DNA of 64,000 bases from JBKEBQ01 sp047973225 (GTDB taxonomy: Bacteria > Bacillota_I > Bacilli_A > Erysipelotrichales > Erysipelotrichaceae). The translations under genes and the position numbers were made by a program. How positions within the stretch are numbered: the stretch's first letter is position 1; the number at the start of each line of letters is the position of its first letter. This document shows positions 8,800 to 17,796 of this stretch, piece by piece. Location: assembly GCA_047973225.1 (NCBI GenBank), contig JBKEBQ010000035.1:1-64000 (forward strand). The letters are read 5' to 3'. The notes beneath the pieces are model-generated. The model made no database searches. It was not told the origin of the DNA and was given only the letters and a program-made list of their open reading frames with translations.

Positions 8800-9402
8800 T
8801 CAATGTTTCAATTGTGTTTTGGGATTTACTTCTTGATTATCACCATTAAAGATGATTTTTATATCTGCTTTATGAAAAAAAACAACATATCCATTAGGAA
8901 TAGATAACGCTTTTATTAAGGAAGAACGTTTTTTTAGTAATTCATATACATAACAAGTATGTGTTTCTCTTTCTTCTTTATCATTTACCCCAACAAAAAA
9001 AACATCACTTTCTCTACTTCGTGTGAGATAAATGTCATCTTCCAACATCGCTTCTTCCTGATATTTTACCAATGTATCAAAACTTATCGTTGTTGATGGA
9101 ATATCATAGTCTTGCAAAAACAGCAGTTGATGAAGTTGCATCCATAAGGCTAAGCTTATATTTTTGGTTTTATCCTTAAACGGATTTGCTTCATAGTCTG
9201 GTGAAAGAACAATAACTCTTTTAGCTTCTACCTTTAGAGTATATGTTGTGATTCCTAAATTTAATTGCATTCCATCCACATACATATCTTCACCCATTTT
9301 CTCTAAAATCATAAACATTCTTTGTACTTCATATTCCAAATTAGGAACACTATAGATACAAAATGTATATCCATAGATTTGTTTTGTAAATAATTCATGC
9401 AT
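8800..9402 (-). CDS. Conserved-looking protein of unknown function
   Basis: 200 residues, acidic overall, no signal peptide or membrane segment, so probably cytoplasmic. I recognise no catalytic motif. The start is four bases after the miaA stop, so it is translated from the end of the mutS-mutL-miaA transcript and shares its terminator. Two halves can be sensed: an N-terminal part with a CIYSVPNLEYEVQRMFMILE helix, and a C-terminal part ending in SIPNGYVVFFHKADIKIIF. Nothing in the sequence ties it to repair or tRNA modification. Confidence 0.7.
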   Translation of the reverse strand: MHELFTKQIYGYTFCIYSVPNLEYEVQRMFMILEKMGEDMYVDGMQLNLGITTYTLKVEAKRVIVLSPDYEANPFKDKTKNISLALWMQLHQLLFLQDYDIPSTTISFDTLVKYQEEAMLEDDIYLTRSRESDVFFVGVNDKEERETHTCYVYELLKKRSSLIKALSIPNGYVVFFHKADIKIIFNGDNQEVNPKTQLKH

Positions 9403-9406
9403 ATGC

Positions 9407-10309
9407 TCACATCCATTCTTCTACGTTATCCAATATTACTTCAGGGAAGTTTTGTGCTTCCACATCATACCATTCTACGCTCATTTGATTGCGAAACCAA
9501 GTGTATTGCCGCTTCGCAAAATTTCGTGTGTTTTTTTGAATCTTTTTCACCACATCTTCAATACTTGCTTGCTTTTGATAATACATTAACCATTCTTTAT
9601 ATCCGATTCCTTGCATACTTTGTAGCTGGAAATCTGCTTCGCTCTCTACCAAACCCATCACTTCTTTTTTTAAACCTTGTTCAATTAACGTTTCTACCCG
9701 CTGATTGATCGCCTCATAAAGATGTTCTCGCTGTTTCGTTAATCCAATGATTTTAGCATCAAAAAGCAATGCATGTTCTTGTTTTTCAATGATATCTGAC
9801 TTTTTATCCCCGAGATGTGCCATCATCAATGCGCGGATTACACGCTTGCGATTGTTTGGATGCAGCTTTTCACTTGCCTTTTTATCAATTTTAATAAGCG
9901 CATGAAACAAGTTTTCATTGTCTTGTTGCATCAGGGTTTCTTGATAGTCCACATCTGTTTTTTCTTCTTGAAAAACATAATCATACAATAACGATTTTAT
10001 ATAGAAGCCCGTTCCCCCACAAACAATGGGTAATTTATTGCGATTTAGAATATCATCAATCTTTGCCCTTGCTTTTTCTTGGAATATTTTTACATTATAC
10101 ACTTCTTTATAGCCCACTTCATCAATTAAGTGATGAACAACTTCTTGTTGTTGCTGCAGACTTACTTTTGCGCTACCAATATTTAATTCTTTATAACATT
10201 GATAGGCATCCCCACTAATAATTTCGCCATTATAGCGTTTTGCCAATGCCATCGCAAATTCACTCTTTCCCACAGCTGTTGGTCCGACAATAACCAATAC
10301 CTTCTTCAT
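9407..10309 (-). CDS. miaA: tRNA dimethylallyltransferase MiaA
   Basis: Transfers a dimethylallyl group to A37 of tRNAs reading UNN codons. 300 residues, the usual length. The P-loop GPTAVGKS is at residues 9-16, followed by the family signature ISGDAYQCYKELNIGSAK and VCGGTGFYIKSLLYD. The C-terminal part has NTRNFAKRQYTWFRNQ, the conserved tRNA-contact segment. Its ATG overlaps the mutL stop by one base, as in many Bacillota where mutS, mutL and miaA are co-transcribed. Confidence 0.97.
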   Translation of the reverse strand: MKKVLVIVGPTAVGKSEFAMALAKRYNGEIISGDAYQCYKELNIGSAKVSLQQQQEVVHHLIDEVGYKEVYNVKIFQEKARAKIDDILNRNKLPIVCGGTGFYIKSLLYDYVFQEEKTDVDYQETLMQQDNENLFHALIKIDKKASEKLHPNNRKRVIRALMMAHLGDKKSDIIEKQEHALLFDAKIIGLTKQREHLYEAINQRVETLIEQGLKKEVMGLVESEADFQLQSMQGIGYKEWLMYYQKQASIEDVVKKIQKNTRNFAKRQYTWFRNQMSVEWYDVEAQNFPEVILDNVEEWM

Positions 10310-12129
10310 TACTTTACCCTCAAAAGATCTTTTTCTAACTCTTTTAGGGTAAGCTCAATGAACGTTGGACGACCATGGGGACAATGGAATGGCTGTTCAC
10401 AATGCCGTAAGTCTTCTACAACCTTTTCCATTTCTTCAAAGCTTAAGTGGCGATTAAAGCGAATGGATGAATGACATGCCATCGTAGCAAGGGCTTTTTT
10501 TCGTAAGTTTTCGATGTTTACTTCACGATTTTTCAAAAAGAAATCTATCATGTCTTGTAAAAACTTTTCTTCTACAACTTCACTCATCCAAATTGGCAAA
10601 CTTCGAACAACAAACTCGTGTTCTCCAAAAACTTCTAGTTGCATCCCAATTTGTGAAAACAATGCATTCATTTCTTCAATTTGAGCAACTGCTTGACGAC
10701 TCACATCAATACTAAGTGGCAAGAGTAGGGGTTGTTGTTCTTTTACACCTGACAACAACATTTTTTTAATTTCTTCATAATGATATCGTTCCTGTGCTGC
10801 ATGTTGATCAATGATGTACATACCATTATCGCCTTGCGCTAGTATATAACATTTATGTAGTTGCGCAAGTACTTGCATCACTGGAAACGATGCATTTTTC
10901 GCAATGGAACTACTTTCACCTAACTTTTCATCTCCACTTGGATCCACTTGTTGGATTCCTTTGGGAATATCACTATTTTTTTGTGGCGATACCTCTTGTT
11001 TCACTGCTTCTTGATGATAAGAAACAAAGCTTTCATTTACTTCTTTATGCAGGGAAACAGGATCAAGTGTTGTATCATATTGAAAGTCAAAAACAGGTGT
11101 CATCACGTTTGCTTTTGGTGTTTCCCGTACAACTTTAGGTACTTGCATTTTTATTTTTAACGCTTTACTTATACTCTCATAAATCAAAGTTTCCAATTGT
11201 TTTTCTTTCGATAGACGAATCTCCCATTTGCTTGGATGTACATTCACATCAACAAGTTGTGGGTCCATATCGATATGCAATATTACAATAGGATTACGAT
11301 CACTTGGTATATAAGGCGCATACGCATCTTGGATGGCTTTTTGTAGCCGATATGAGCGCACCATGCGCTTATTGATATAAAGCAACATATAATATTTTGT
11401 GGCGCGTGTAAAGGTCGGTTGTGCTGCATAACCATGAAGTTTATAATCGTGATCACTAGCATCAATTGCCATGGCTTCTTTTGCCACTTCACGGCCATAT
11501 ACCTGCATCATAACTTCTTGCATATTTCCTTTGCCACTTGTTTGAAAAGTCATTTTCCCATCATTGATAAGCGTAAAGGAAATACCTGGATATGCAAAAG
11601 CAAACTTTTGCATCACATCATTGATTAAGGATGATTCATATTGTGGGCTTTTTAAATGCTTGAATCGTGCCGGTGTTTTTTGAAATAAATTACGTACCAT
11701 AATTTGCGTTCCTTTGGCCGTACCAATAGGTTGTGCACATATTATTTTTCCATAAACAATTTCTATTTTTGTGCCTTGTACTCCATCATTGCTTTGCAGT
11801 TCCACATGAGATACAGATGCAATCGATGGCAACGCTTCACCTCGAAAGCCCATGGTTGAAATACGCCATAAATCTTGCATCGTTTTAATTTTACTTGTAG
11901 CATGTCGTTCAAATGCTAAAGATGCATCCGCTTGTGACATTCCTTCCCCATTATCAATAACCATCATTGATTCCATTCCGCCCTGATGGATATGCACTTC
12001 AATCTTACTCGCCTTTGCATCAATTGCATTTTCAACAAGTTCTTTAATAACGCCTGTAGGTCGCTCAACTACTTCACCAGCAGCAATCATATTGGTAAGA
12101 TGTGGATCTAATCTCGCTATTTTTGTCAT
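10309..12129 (-). CDS. mutL: DNA mismatch repair protein MutL (endonuclease type)
   Basis: 606 residues. The N-terminal GHKL ATPase is intact: ELVENAIDAKAS, DNGEGM and FRGEALPSIASVS. A Ser/Pro/Gln-rich linker (about residues 345-415) leads to the C-terminal dimerisation domain. That domain carries the endonuclease motif DQHAAQERYHYE and the metal-binding ACHSSIR and CPHGRP motifs, so this MutL should nick DNA itself rather than rely on MutH. The ATG is 11 bases after the mutS stop. Confidence 0.97.
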   Translation of the reverse strand: MTKIARLDPHLTNMIAAGEVVERPTGVIKELVENAIDAKASKIEVHIHQGGMESMMVIDNGEGMSQADASLAFERHATSKIKTMQDLWRISTMGFRGEALPSIASVSHVELQSNDGVQGTKIEIVYGKIICAQPIGTAKGTQIMVRNLFQKTPARFKHLKSPQYESSLINDVMQKFAFAYPGISFTLINDGKMTFQTSGKGNMQEVMMQVYGREVAKEAMAIDASDHDYKLHGYAAQPTFTRATKYYMLLYINKRMVRSYRLQKAIQDAYAPYIPSDRNPIVILHIDMDPQLVDVNVHPSKWEIRLSKEKQLETLIYESISKALKIKMQVPKVVRETPKANVMTPVFDFQYDTTLDPVSLHKEVNESFVSYHQEAVKQEVSPQKNSDIPKGIQQVDPSGDEKLGESSSIAKNASFPVMQVLAQLHKCYILAQGDNGMYIIDQHAAQERYHYEEIKKMLLSGVKEQQPLLLPLSIDVSRQAVAQIEEMNALFSQIGMQLEVFGEHEFVVRSLPIWMSEVVEEKFLQDMIDFFLKNREVNIENLRKKALATMACHSSIRFNRHLSFEEMEKVVEDLRHCEQPFHCPHGRPTFIELTLKELEKDLLRVK

Positions 12130-12140
12130 GATTTTCCCTC

Positions 12141-14654
12141 CTACTTCTTTAACTCATTTAAAAAATTCAGCGCTTCAATCGGTGTCATTGCGTTCACATC
12201 CGCTTGTTTTAATAATTCCATTTTTGCTTTTGCGACAGGATCTTCTTTAACAATAAACGGTTTTTTCTCAACATATAAAGCAGTGTCTTTCTTCTCTACA
12301 CTATCTAAAATTTGCGCTGCCCTATTAAGTACTTCATCTGGTAGTTTTGCAAGTCTTGCGACATTCACTCCATATGACTTATCCGCTTTGCCTGCTACGA
12401 TTTTATATAGAAAAATAACTTCGTTTTGTTCTTCCTCAACACGAACACTGAGGTTTTTAATCCCTCGATATCGATCTTCTAATGCTGTTAACTCATGATA
12501 ATGCGTCGAAAACAGTGTTTTAGCTTTGCTATGTTCATGAATATATTCCAACATCGCATAGGCCAAACTCATACCATCATATGTGGAAGTTCCTCTTCCA
12601 ATCTCATCAAATAAAATCAAAGAGTTGTCACTCGCATTGCGCAAAGCATAATTTGCTTCCATCATTTCCACCATAAAAGTAGAATGTCCACTCATAATAT
12701 CATCACTGGCACCAATACGCGTAAAGATACGATCAAAAATTGGTAGACTTGCTTTTTCAGCTGGAATATAGCATCCCATTTGTGCCATGATGACAAGCAG
12801 TGCAAGTTGGCGCATATAGGTTGATTTACCACCCATATTGGGCCCAGTAATAATCATAATTTGATCCTCTACGCCCATCTTTAAACTGTTGGCTACATAA
12901 CGTTTTTCTTTCATCATCTCATCCAAAATGGGATGTCTTGCTTCCACTATATCCACTACTTGCGTATGGTTAAAGTGAGGCCGTACATAGCCCTGCTTGG
13001 CAGATACAGCACTTAATGAATATAAAACATCTACACATGCAAGCGCTTTTGCCAGTGCATGTAACTTTGGCAAATGCCCTTTTACATCCTCTAAAAGGGC
13101 ATGATATAACTCACCCTCCAAGCGAATTGCTTTTTCCTGTGCATGTAAAATCATATCTTCTTTTGCTTTTAATTCTGCTGTAATATAGCGCTCTGCATTC
13201 GCCAAGGTTTGTTTTCGCTCATAGCCAAATTCTGGCTTGATTTTTGCGATATTGCCACTACGGACTTCAATGTAATATCCAAATACACGATTATACCCAA
13301 TTTTTAAAGAGTTGACACCTGTTCGCTGTTTTTCTTTGGTTTCTAGTTCTAAAATGAATTTTTTCCCTGTGTTTTTAATATGTACAACTTCATCCAGTTC
13401 TTGATTATACCCTTGCTTAAAAATGCCTCCATCCTTAACTTGAATGGGTGGTTCCTCCACAAAAATTCCATCTAACATTGTATATACATCTTGACAAACA
13501 TCAATGGATTGTAATTCATTATAGGTGTTACAACCTTTAAAAAGCTCTATAATCCTAGGTGCATATTGCAATGTAGAATGCAACCTCAATAAATCTCGTG
13601 GGTTTGCACTTCCATAAGCAATCTTTGCACTTAACCTCTCTAAATCATACACATGGCCTAAACACTCTTTTAGTTCATCTTTTAAAATAAAATTTGTGTT
13701 TAGAAAATCAATAGCTTGTAAGCGCTTCTCAATTTCCTCTTGTTGCAGCAATGGATATAAAATCCACTTTTTAAGTAAGCGACTTCCCATACTGGTTTTT
13801 GTATGATCCAAAAACCGCCATAGTGTTTCTGATTTTGAATGCATACGGATGGGATTAATCAGCTCTAAATTTTGTTTTGTTGCATAATCCATTTGCAAAA
13901 ATGCTTCTTCTTGTATCAGTTCCACATTGCTTAAATGTGACATATGCCGCTTTTGGGTATGCTCCAAATAATTGGACATGATCGCAAAACTGGTATGTAT
14001 ATGGACATCATCAATATTCACCAACAACCCTACATATGCTTGTTTTACGACCTGATTATCTTCTTTTGACACAGTAATCACTGCCAACTCCTCAATCGCC
14101 TCTAAGAACGTTTTGTCGAAATCACTAGCAACAACCACTTCACGAATATTCATCGACAATAATGTTTTTTGTAAGGACTGAGTTGATCTTTCGATGTTTT
14201 TAGCACGCAACTCCCCACATGTCATCTCACAAAAAATAAGCGCTAACCCATATTTAAAATCATAAATCGATGCTATGTAATTGGTAGTTGTCTCATCGCT
14301 TTGTTCATCCATGATGGTTCCTGGTGTCACAATTTTTACAACATCACGTTTTACAATCTTACCAGCGCTTGCCTCTTCCAACTGTTCCACAATCGCTACC
14401 TTATATCCTTTTTGGGTTAATCTTGTAATGTATCCCGAAGCAGCATGATAAGGTATTCCGCACATCGCCACCTTCTCTTTTACTCCACCATTACGTCCCG
14501 TCAATACCAAATCCAACTCTTTTGAAGCTATTTTCGCATCTTCAAAAAACATTTCATAAAAATCTCCAAGACGATAAAAAACAATACATTCCTGTAAATT
14601 TTTCTTAACTTCTAAATATTGCATCATCATCGGTGTATATGTTTTTTCACTCAT
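12141..14654 (-). CDS. mutS: DNA mismatch repair protein MutS
   Basis: 837 residues. The mismatch-reading Phe-x-Glu is in GDFYEMFFEDA near the N-terminus. The C-terminal ATPase has Walker A GPNMGGKSTYMRQ, Walker B LILFDEIGRGTSTYDGMSLA and the His-containing FSTHYHEL. The protein ends with the conserved short helix ALNFLNELKK. It starts the mutS-mutL-miaA-unknown gene run; GAGAGG lies upstream of the ATG and an extended -10 sits in the 66-base gap behind rpoN. Confidence 0.98.
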   Translation of the reverse strand: MSEKTYTPMMMQYLEVKKNLQECIVFYRLGDFYEMFFEDAKIASKELDLVLTGRNGGVKEKVAMCGIPYHAASGYITRLTQKGYKVAIVEQLEEASAGKIVKRDVVKIVTPGTIMDEQSDETTTNYIASIYDFKYGLALIFCEMTCGELRAKNIERSTQSLQKTLLSMNIREVVVASDFDKTFLEAIEELAVITVSKEDNQVVKQAYVGLLVNIDDVHIHTSFAIMSNYLEHTQKRHMSHLSNVELIQEEAFLQMDYATKQNLELINPIRMHSKSETLWRFLDHTKTSMGSRLLKKWILYPLLQQEEIEKRLQAIDFLNTNFILKDELKECLGHVYDLERLSAKIAYGSANPRDLLRLHSTLQYAPRIIELFKGCNTYNELQSIDVCQDVYTMLDGIFVEEPPIQVKDGGIFKQGYNQELDEVVHIKNTGKKFILELETKEKQRTGVNSLKIGYNRVFGYYIEVRSGNIAKIKPEFGYERKQTLANAERYITAELKAKEDMILHAQEKAIRLEGELYHALLEDVKGHLPKLHALAKALACVDVLYSLSAVSAKQGYVRPHFNHTQVVDIVEARHPILDEMMKEKRYVANSLKMGVEDQIMIITGPNMGGKSTYMRQLALLVIMAQMGCYIPAEKASLPIFDRIFTRIGASDDIMSGHSTFMVEMMEANYALRNASDNSLILFDEIGRGTSTYDGMSLAYAMLEYIHEHSKAKTLFSTHYHELTALEDRYRGIKNLSVRVEEEQNEVIFLYKIVAGKADKSYGVNVARLAKLPDEVLNRAAQILDSVEKKDTALYVEKKPFIVKEDPVAKAKMELLKQADVNAMTPIEALNFLNELKK

Positions 14655-14677
14655 GATTTTCCTCTCTTATTTTGTTC

Positions 14678-14686
14678 ATTATATCA
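14678..14686 (-). promoter_or_regulatory. Extended -10 element for mutS
   Basis: On the minus strand TGATATAAT (TG, one base, TATAAT) lies about 25 bases before the mutS ATG. A TTTACA is upstream but 20 bases away, so any -35 is weak. It would allow mutS transcription independent of rpoN. Confidence 0.45.
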
Positions 14687-14720
14687 TATTTCATAATCCT
14701 AAATGTAAAGATCCTTTTGC

Positions 14721-15935
14721 TTATTTATTTCGACGTTTTCTCTTTACTGATGAAAAAATAAACATCTGTTCTCGATATTTCATAATCGTTCTTCTAGCTA
14801 TATACATACCATCTTCTGCTAATTTTAATCGTAGTTTTTCATCAGAGAGTGGATTTTGCTTGTTTTCATGTTCAATATAAAATGCGATTCTTTCTTTCAT
14901 TTGTGCTTGTGTATACATACTATTTCCGCCATGCATAAAAAAACTTTTCAAAGGATAATAACGCTTATGAAATAAACATGTCTTATTCGATATTGCTCTT
15001 AAAACGGTCGATGTATGAAATCCACATTTTTTTGAAATCATTTCTAAAGTACAAGTCTTCAACGCTTCATCCTCTATAAAAAAAGCTCTTTGCACTTCTG
15101 TAATTGCCTGCATTACTTGTAACATCGTAATATTTCGTTTTTCAACAAGGGATAGGAATGTCTCCCATTTTTTGCGGTCTTTTTTTAACTGTACACTTAT
15201 ATTAACGGTGTCATCAATAGGTTCTAAAGTACATAGATCTTGATCTATAAGCGAAACATGAATGTTTTCATCCTTTACTTCTACCAAACATTCTGGATGT
15301 AAAATGCTTGCCGTATGCGCATAATTAATTGCTGGTTTCGGTGTAAGACTTTGAATAAAGTGAATAGATTCTAAAACTTTTGTTTCTGTCAATGCTGTTG
15401 ATGCTACGATATGTTGTATATCCCCAATCGCAACATCTTCTAAATAATCACATACCATAAAAGCTTGTTTCGCGATTGCTTCCTTATGTAAGATGCATTG
15501 GATTTTCAAACATTCTGCTAGGGAAAATGCAAAACATCCATGTGGTTCAAAGGTGCGAAGAATCGCAAGATGATTGATAATAACGTTTGTGTCATACACA
15601 GAAGTTTCACATATCGCTTTTAATGAAGCTTTAAAATAACCATTCCCATCCAATCTGGAAAGCAAATATTCACATACGTCTTCATCTAATTTGTGTTTCG
15701 AGAATCGTACTTGTTCTAAAATTTCATCACGCAATGTTTTTTCTTTATGATCATATGCTAAATATGCATCTGCATCGACAGTACTTGCTTGCTTTAATGA
15801 AACATATGAAAACTCATGTTGATATAAACATAATGCGTCATTACTCATTTCCAAAATATGCAAAGCTGAATTTTGTTTTGCATGAAAATTTAATTTTTGG
15901 GTTTGCATCGGCTTGGGAATCAGTCGCTGTTTCAT
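14721..15935 (-). CDS. rpoN: RNA polymerase sigma-54 factor
   Basis: 404 residues, somewhat short for the family. The DNA-binding RpoN box ARRTIMKYRE (about 380-389) is clear, and the core-binding part has RLDGNGYFK and a helix-turn-helix around TLEMISKKCGFHTSTVLRAI. Region I, which normally is Gln/Leu-rich and contacts AAA+ activators, is degenerate: only the opening MQTQKLNFHAKQNSALHILEMS resembles it. Sigma-54 needs an activator, and one (42155-44893) plus a matching promoter (42115-42130) are in this window. Adjacent divIC is separated by a strong terminator, so rpoN likely has its own promoter. Confidence 0.93.
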   Translation of the reverse strand: MKQRLIPKPMQTQKLNFHAKQNSALHILEMSNDALCLYQHEFSYVSLKQASTVDADAYLAYDHKEKTLRDEILEQVRFSKHKLDEDVCEYLLSRLDGNGYFKASLKAICETSVYDTNVIINHLAILRTFEPHGCFAFSLAECLKIQCILHKEAIAKQAFMVCDYLEDVAIGDIQHIVASTALTETKVLESIHFIQSLTPKPAINYAHTASILHPECLVEVKDENIHVSLIDQDLCTLEPIDDTVNISVQLKKDRKKWETFLSLVEKRNITMLQVMQAITEVQRAFFIEDEALKTCTLEMISKKCGFHTSTVLRAISNKTCLFHKRYYPLKSFFMHGGNSMYTQAQMKERIAFYIEHENKQNPLSDEKLRLKLAEDGMYIARRTIMKYREQMFIFSSVKRKRRNK

Positions 15936-15965
15936 ATCCCCATTATAGCAACCTTCATGTAAAAG

Positions 15966-16005
15966 AAAAAGTGAAGTTTATGACTTTTGTAACTTCACTT
16001 TTTTA
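15966..16005 (-). terminator. Terminator after divIC
   Basis: Thirteen-pair perfect stem (arms AAAAAGTGAAGTT and AACTTCACTTTTT) with a 12-base loop, starting at the divIC stop. T runs exist on both strands, but the genes on both sides read leftwards. Confidence 0.85.
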
Positions 16006-16314
16006 TTCTTCTTTACTTGGGAGTTTGAATACCTGTTCTCCATCATCCTTTGTATACATAAACTTTCCCCTTGCAATCCTTTGCAAGTATTCATCATTTT
16101 CCAAATGACTTTTCTTCGTTTGTAAATGCTGCTTTTCTGTTTTCAATTCTTTTAGAACTGCTTCTGTTTCTTTAATGCTTGCCTTCAATTTACTATTTGT
16201 TTGAATGCGTTGGATGATCTGAAAGGAAAAAAAGATGCTTAGTCCTAACATTACTAACATCAAAAAATATCGAGGAAGCTTATTTTTTCGTTTCTGTTTC
16301 GTTTTTGTCATCAT
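16003..16314 (-). CDS. divIC: Septum formation initiator DivIC/FtsB family
   Basis: 103 residues with the family layout: short basic cytoplasmic N-terminus (MTKTKQKRKNK), one membrane helix (YFLMLVMLGLSIFFSF), then a coiled coil (about residues 40-75) and a small conserved tail (YLQRIARGKFMYTKDDGEQVF). It would act in the divisome with FtsL and DivIB outside the membrane. The start at 16314 follows GAGGAG; the frame extends eight codons upstream without a site. Gene order rqcP ... divIC matches Bacillus. Confidence 0.9.
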   Translation of the reverse strand: MMTKTKQKRKNKLPRYFLMLVMLGLSIFFSFQIIQRIQTNSKLKASIKETEAVLKELKTEKQHLQTKKSHLENDEYLQRIARGKFMYTKDDGEQVFKLPSKEE

Positions 16315-16324
16315 ATTTCTCCTC

Positions 16325-16774
16325 TCAATTTGCATCACTTTTTGTTTTCTGGTTTTCCAAAATATCTTTTTCCATGCGTTTGAATTGTTTTTTTAGTTTA
16401 CGAGTGCCCAAAAACTGGAAAATTTTTCCTTTTTGTTTTCTAGGTGTTCCATCACTTTCCAATACCTCTTCTCGATATGTAATTTCAATACCTTTACGCG
16501 TTGGCGCAATCTCATAAGACATAATATTAATACCAAACGCACTGGTTATTTTTGATTTATATACACTTGCTCTTTTATATTCCAATAATACAACGTTTCC
16601 ATTAAATACTCTTTTTCTTTGATAATATTTTCGTGAATATTTTAAACCTTTTTCAATTTTTTCGACCTTTATTTTTTTACTAGCATTATGTTCTATGTCA
16701 TAGCGAAGCGATGCTTCTAATACATCAAAAAATGCTTCTGCGCTTACGCTTATGTTTTGCTTTACTTCAATCAT
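16325..16774 (-). CDS. DUF3284 family protein
   Basis: 149 residues, no signal peptide, helix-grip-like pattern (N-terminal VKQNISVSAEAFFDVLEASL, central strands with LLEYKRASVYKSKITSAFG and MSYEIAP). This resembles DUF3284, a family of unknown role often near PTS genes; here it sits ten bases before divIC, where Bacillus has sporulation genes yabP/yabQ. Start chosen at MIEVKQN, behind AGGATGG. A SRPBCC/START-like fold is inferred from the pattern only. Confidence 0.6.
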   Translation of the reverse strand: MIEVKQNISVSAEAFFDVLEASLRYDIEHNASKKIKVEKIEKGLKYSRKYYQRKRVFNGNVVLLEYKRASVYKSKITSAFGINIMSYEIAPTRKGIEITYREEVLESDGTPRKQKGKIFQFLGTRKLKKQFKRMEKDILENQKTKSDAN

Positions 16775-16938
16775 GCTATCACCATCCTGCAAGTTTATGT
16801 ATTCTTGTATTGCTGTTATGAATATCATATCATAAACCTATGACTTATTCACGCGCAAAAGTAGATATCTAAATACCTAGCAACACAACAAAATATAAAC
16901 CATACATAACTTCCTACCTGCAAAACGATTGTGATTTC

Positions 16939-17130
16939 TCATTCGCTTTCTCCATGAGATTTTATCATTTTTATTATGCATCGCACTTCATCAATAACGA
17001 TGGGTGCATAAATATATAGCAATGGATTCCAAAATTTTGAATCTTTTACTAGCATTGAAACCTCTGATGTAAAAAATATTATGATCAATATATGAAACAA
17101 ATATCGCCATATTATTTTTATTTTCCTCTC
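16939..17130 (-). pseudogene. Small membrane protein broken by one-base slip
   Basis: On the minus strand AAGGAG is followed by an ATG (17130), but the frame stops after four codons at a run of A. Adding one A restores a continuous 64-residue protein with a membrane segment (YLFHILIIIFF) and the tail IDEVRCIIKMIKSHGESE, ending at TGA 16939-16941. The good ribosome site and protein-like content argue it was a gene recently. A sequencing error in the A run is equally possible. Family unknown. Confidence 0.45.
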
Positions 17131-17510
17131 ATAAATGAATCTCCTTATAATACATACTTTATTTCATTTATCTCCTTGTTAATGAGCTTATAGTAACCTC
17201 TTTATGTTTATGTCATTTTAACTTTATTCATATCTATTGGTGATTCATCATTTTTTGTGTTTTTAAATTATCACAGTAAAAGAATTTCTTTATTCCCTAT
17301 GCGTTGTTTCCTATAATGAAATTATACTCCCCCCAAAAAAAAGCAAGCATCTCAGAAATAGTTACTTGCGTTCGTTAATGATTAAAGTAAATGCAACATA
17401 TATTGAAAGTTCTTTGTATTTTCTACGAAAGGATGGAAAATATGAAAACACGTGGAGTTCTCACTGATTGCCTTTTTAACACTCTAACATATCCATCCTT
17501 TTGCCCACCA
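17131..17510. other. Intergenic, nothing recognised
   Basis: No open frame of note and no clear repeat. Only a short inverted pair GCAAG/CTTGC (about 17343-17369) was seen, too weak to call. Confidence 0.4.
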
Positions 17511-17786
17511 CTATTCGACACTAACATTTCTTTCAAAACGTTTTTCTTCAACAATTTCATACATTAAAATTGCCTCTTGTTTAGAAACTTGTTTGGGTGT
17601 TGCCAACACTTTTATCTGTAATTCACGATTTCCAAAGTGGACTGTGATACGATCATTTATTTTTACATCGCTACTAGCCTTTGCACAACGACCATTCACA
17701 AACACGCGTTGTTGATCTGCCAACTCCTTTGATGTACTTCTGCGTTTCACAATTCTTGCAACTTTTAGATACTTATCCAATCTCAT
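17511..17786 (-). CDS. rqcP: Ribosome quality-control S4 protein RqcP (YabO)
   Basis: 91 residues consisting almost wholly of an S4 RNA-binding domain: MRLDKYLKVARIVKRRSTS, then VNGRCAKASSDVK. In Bacillus the homologue binds 50S subunits with nascent peptidyl-tRNA and helps RqcH add alanine tails. The start at 17786 has AGGAGGG directly upstream and lies ten bases after the mfd stop. The order pth-mfd-rqcP is as in Bacillus. Confidence 0.9.
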   Translation of the reverse strand: MRLDKYLKVARIVKRRSTSKELADQQRVFVNGRCAKASSDVKINDRITVHFGNRELQIKVLATPKQVSKQEAILMYEIVEEKRFERNVSVE

Positions 17787-17796
17787 ACTATCCCTC

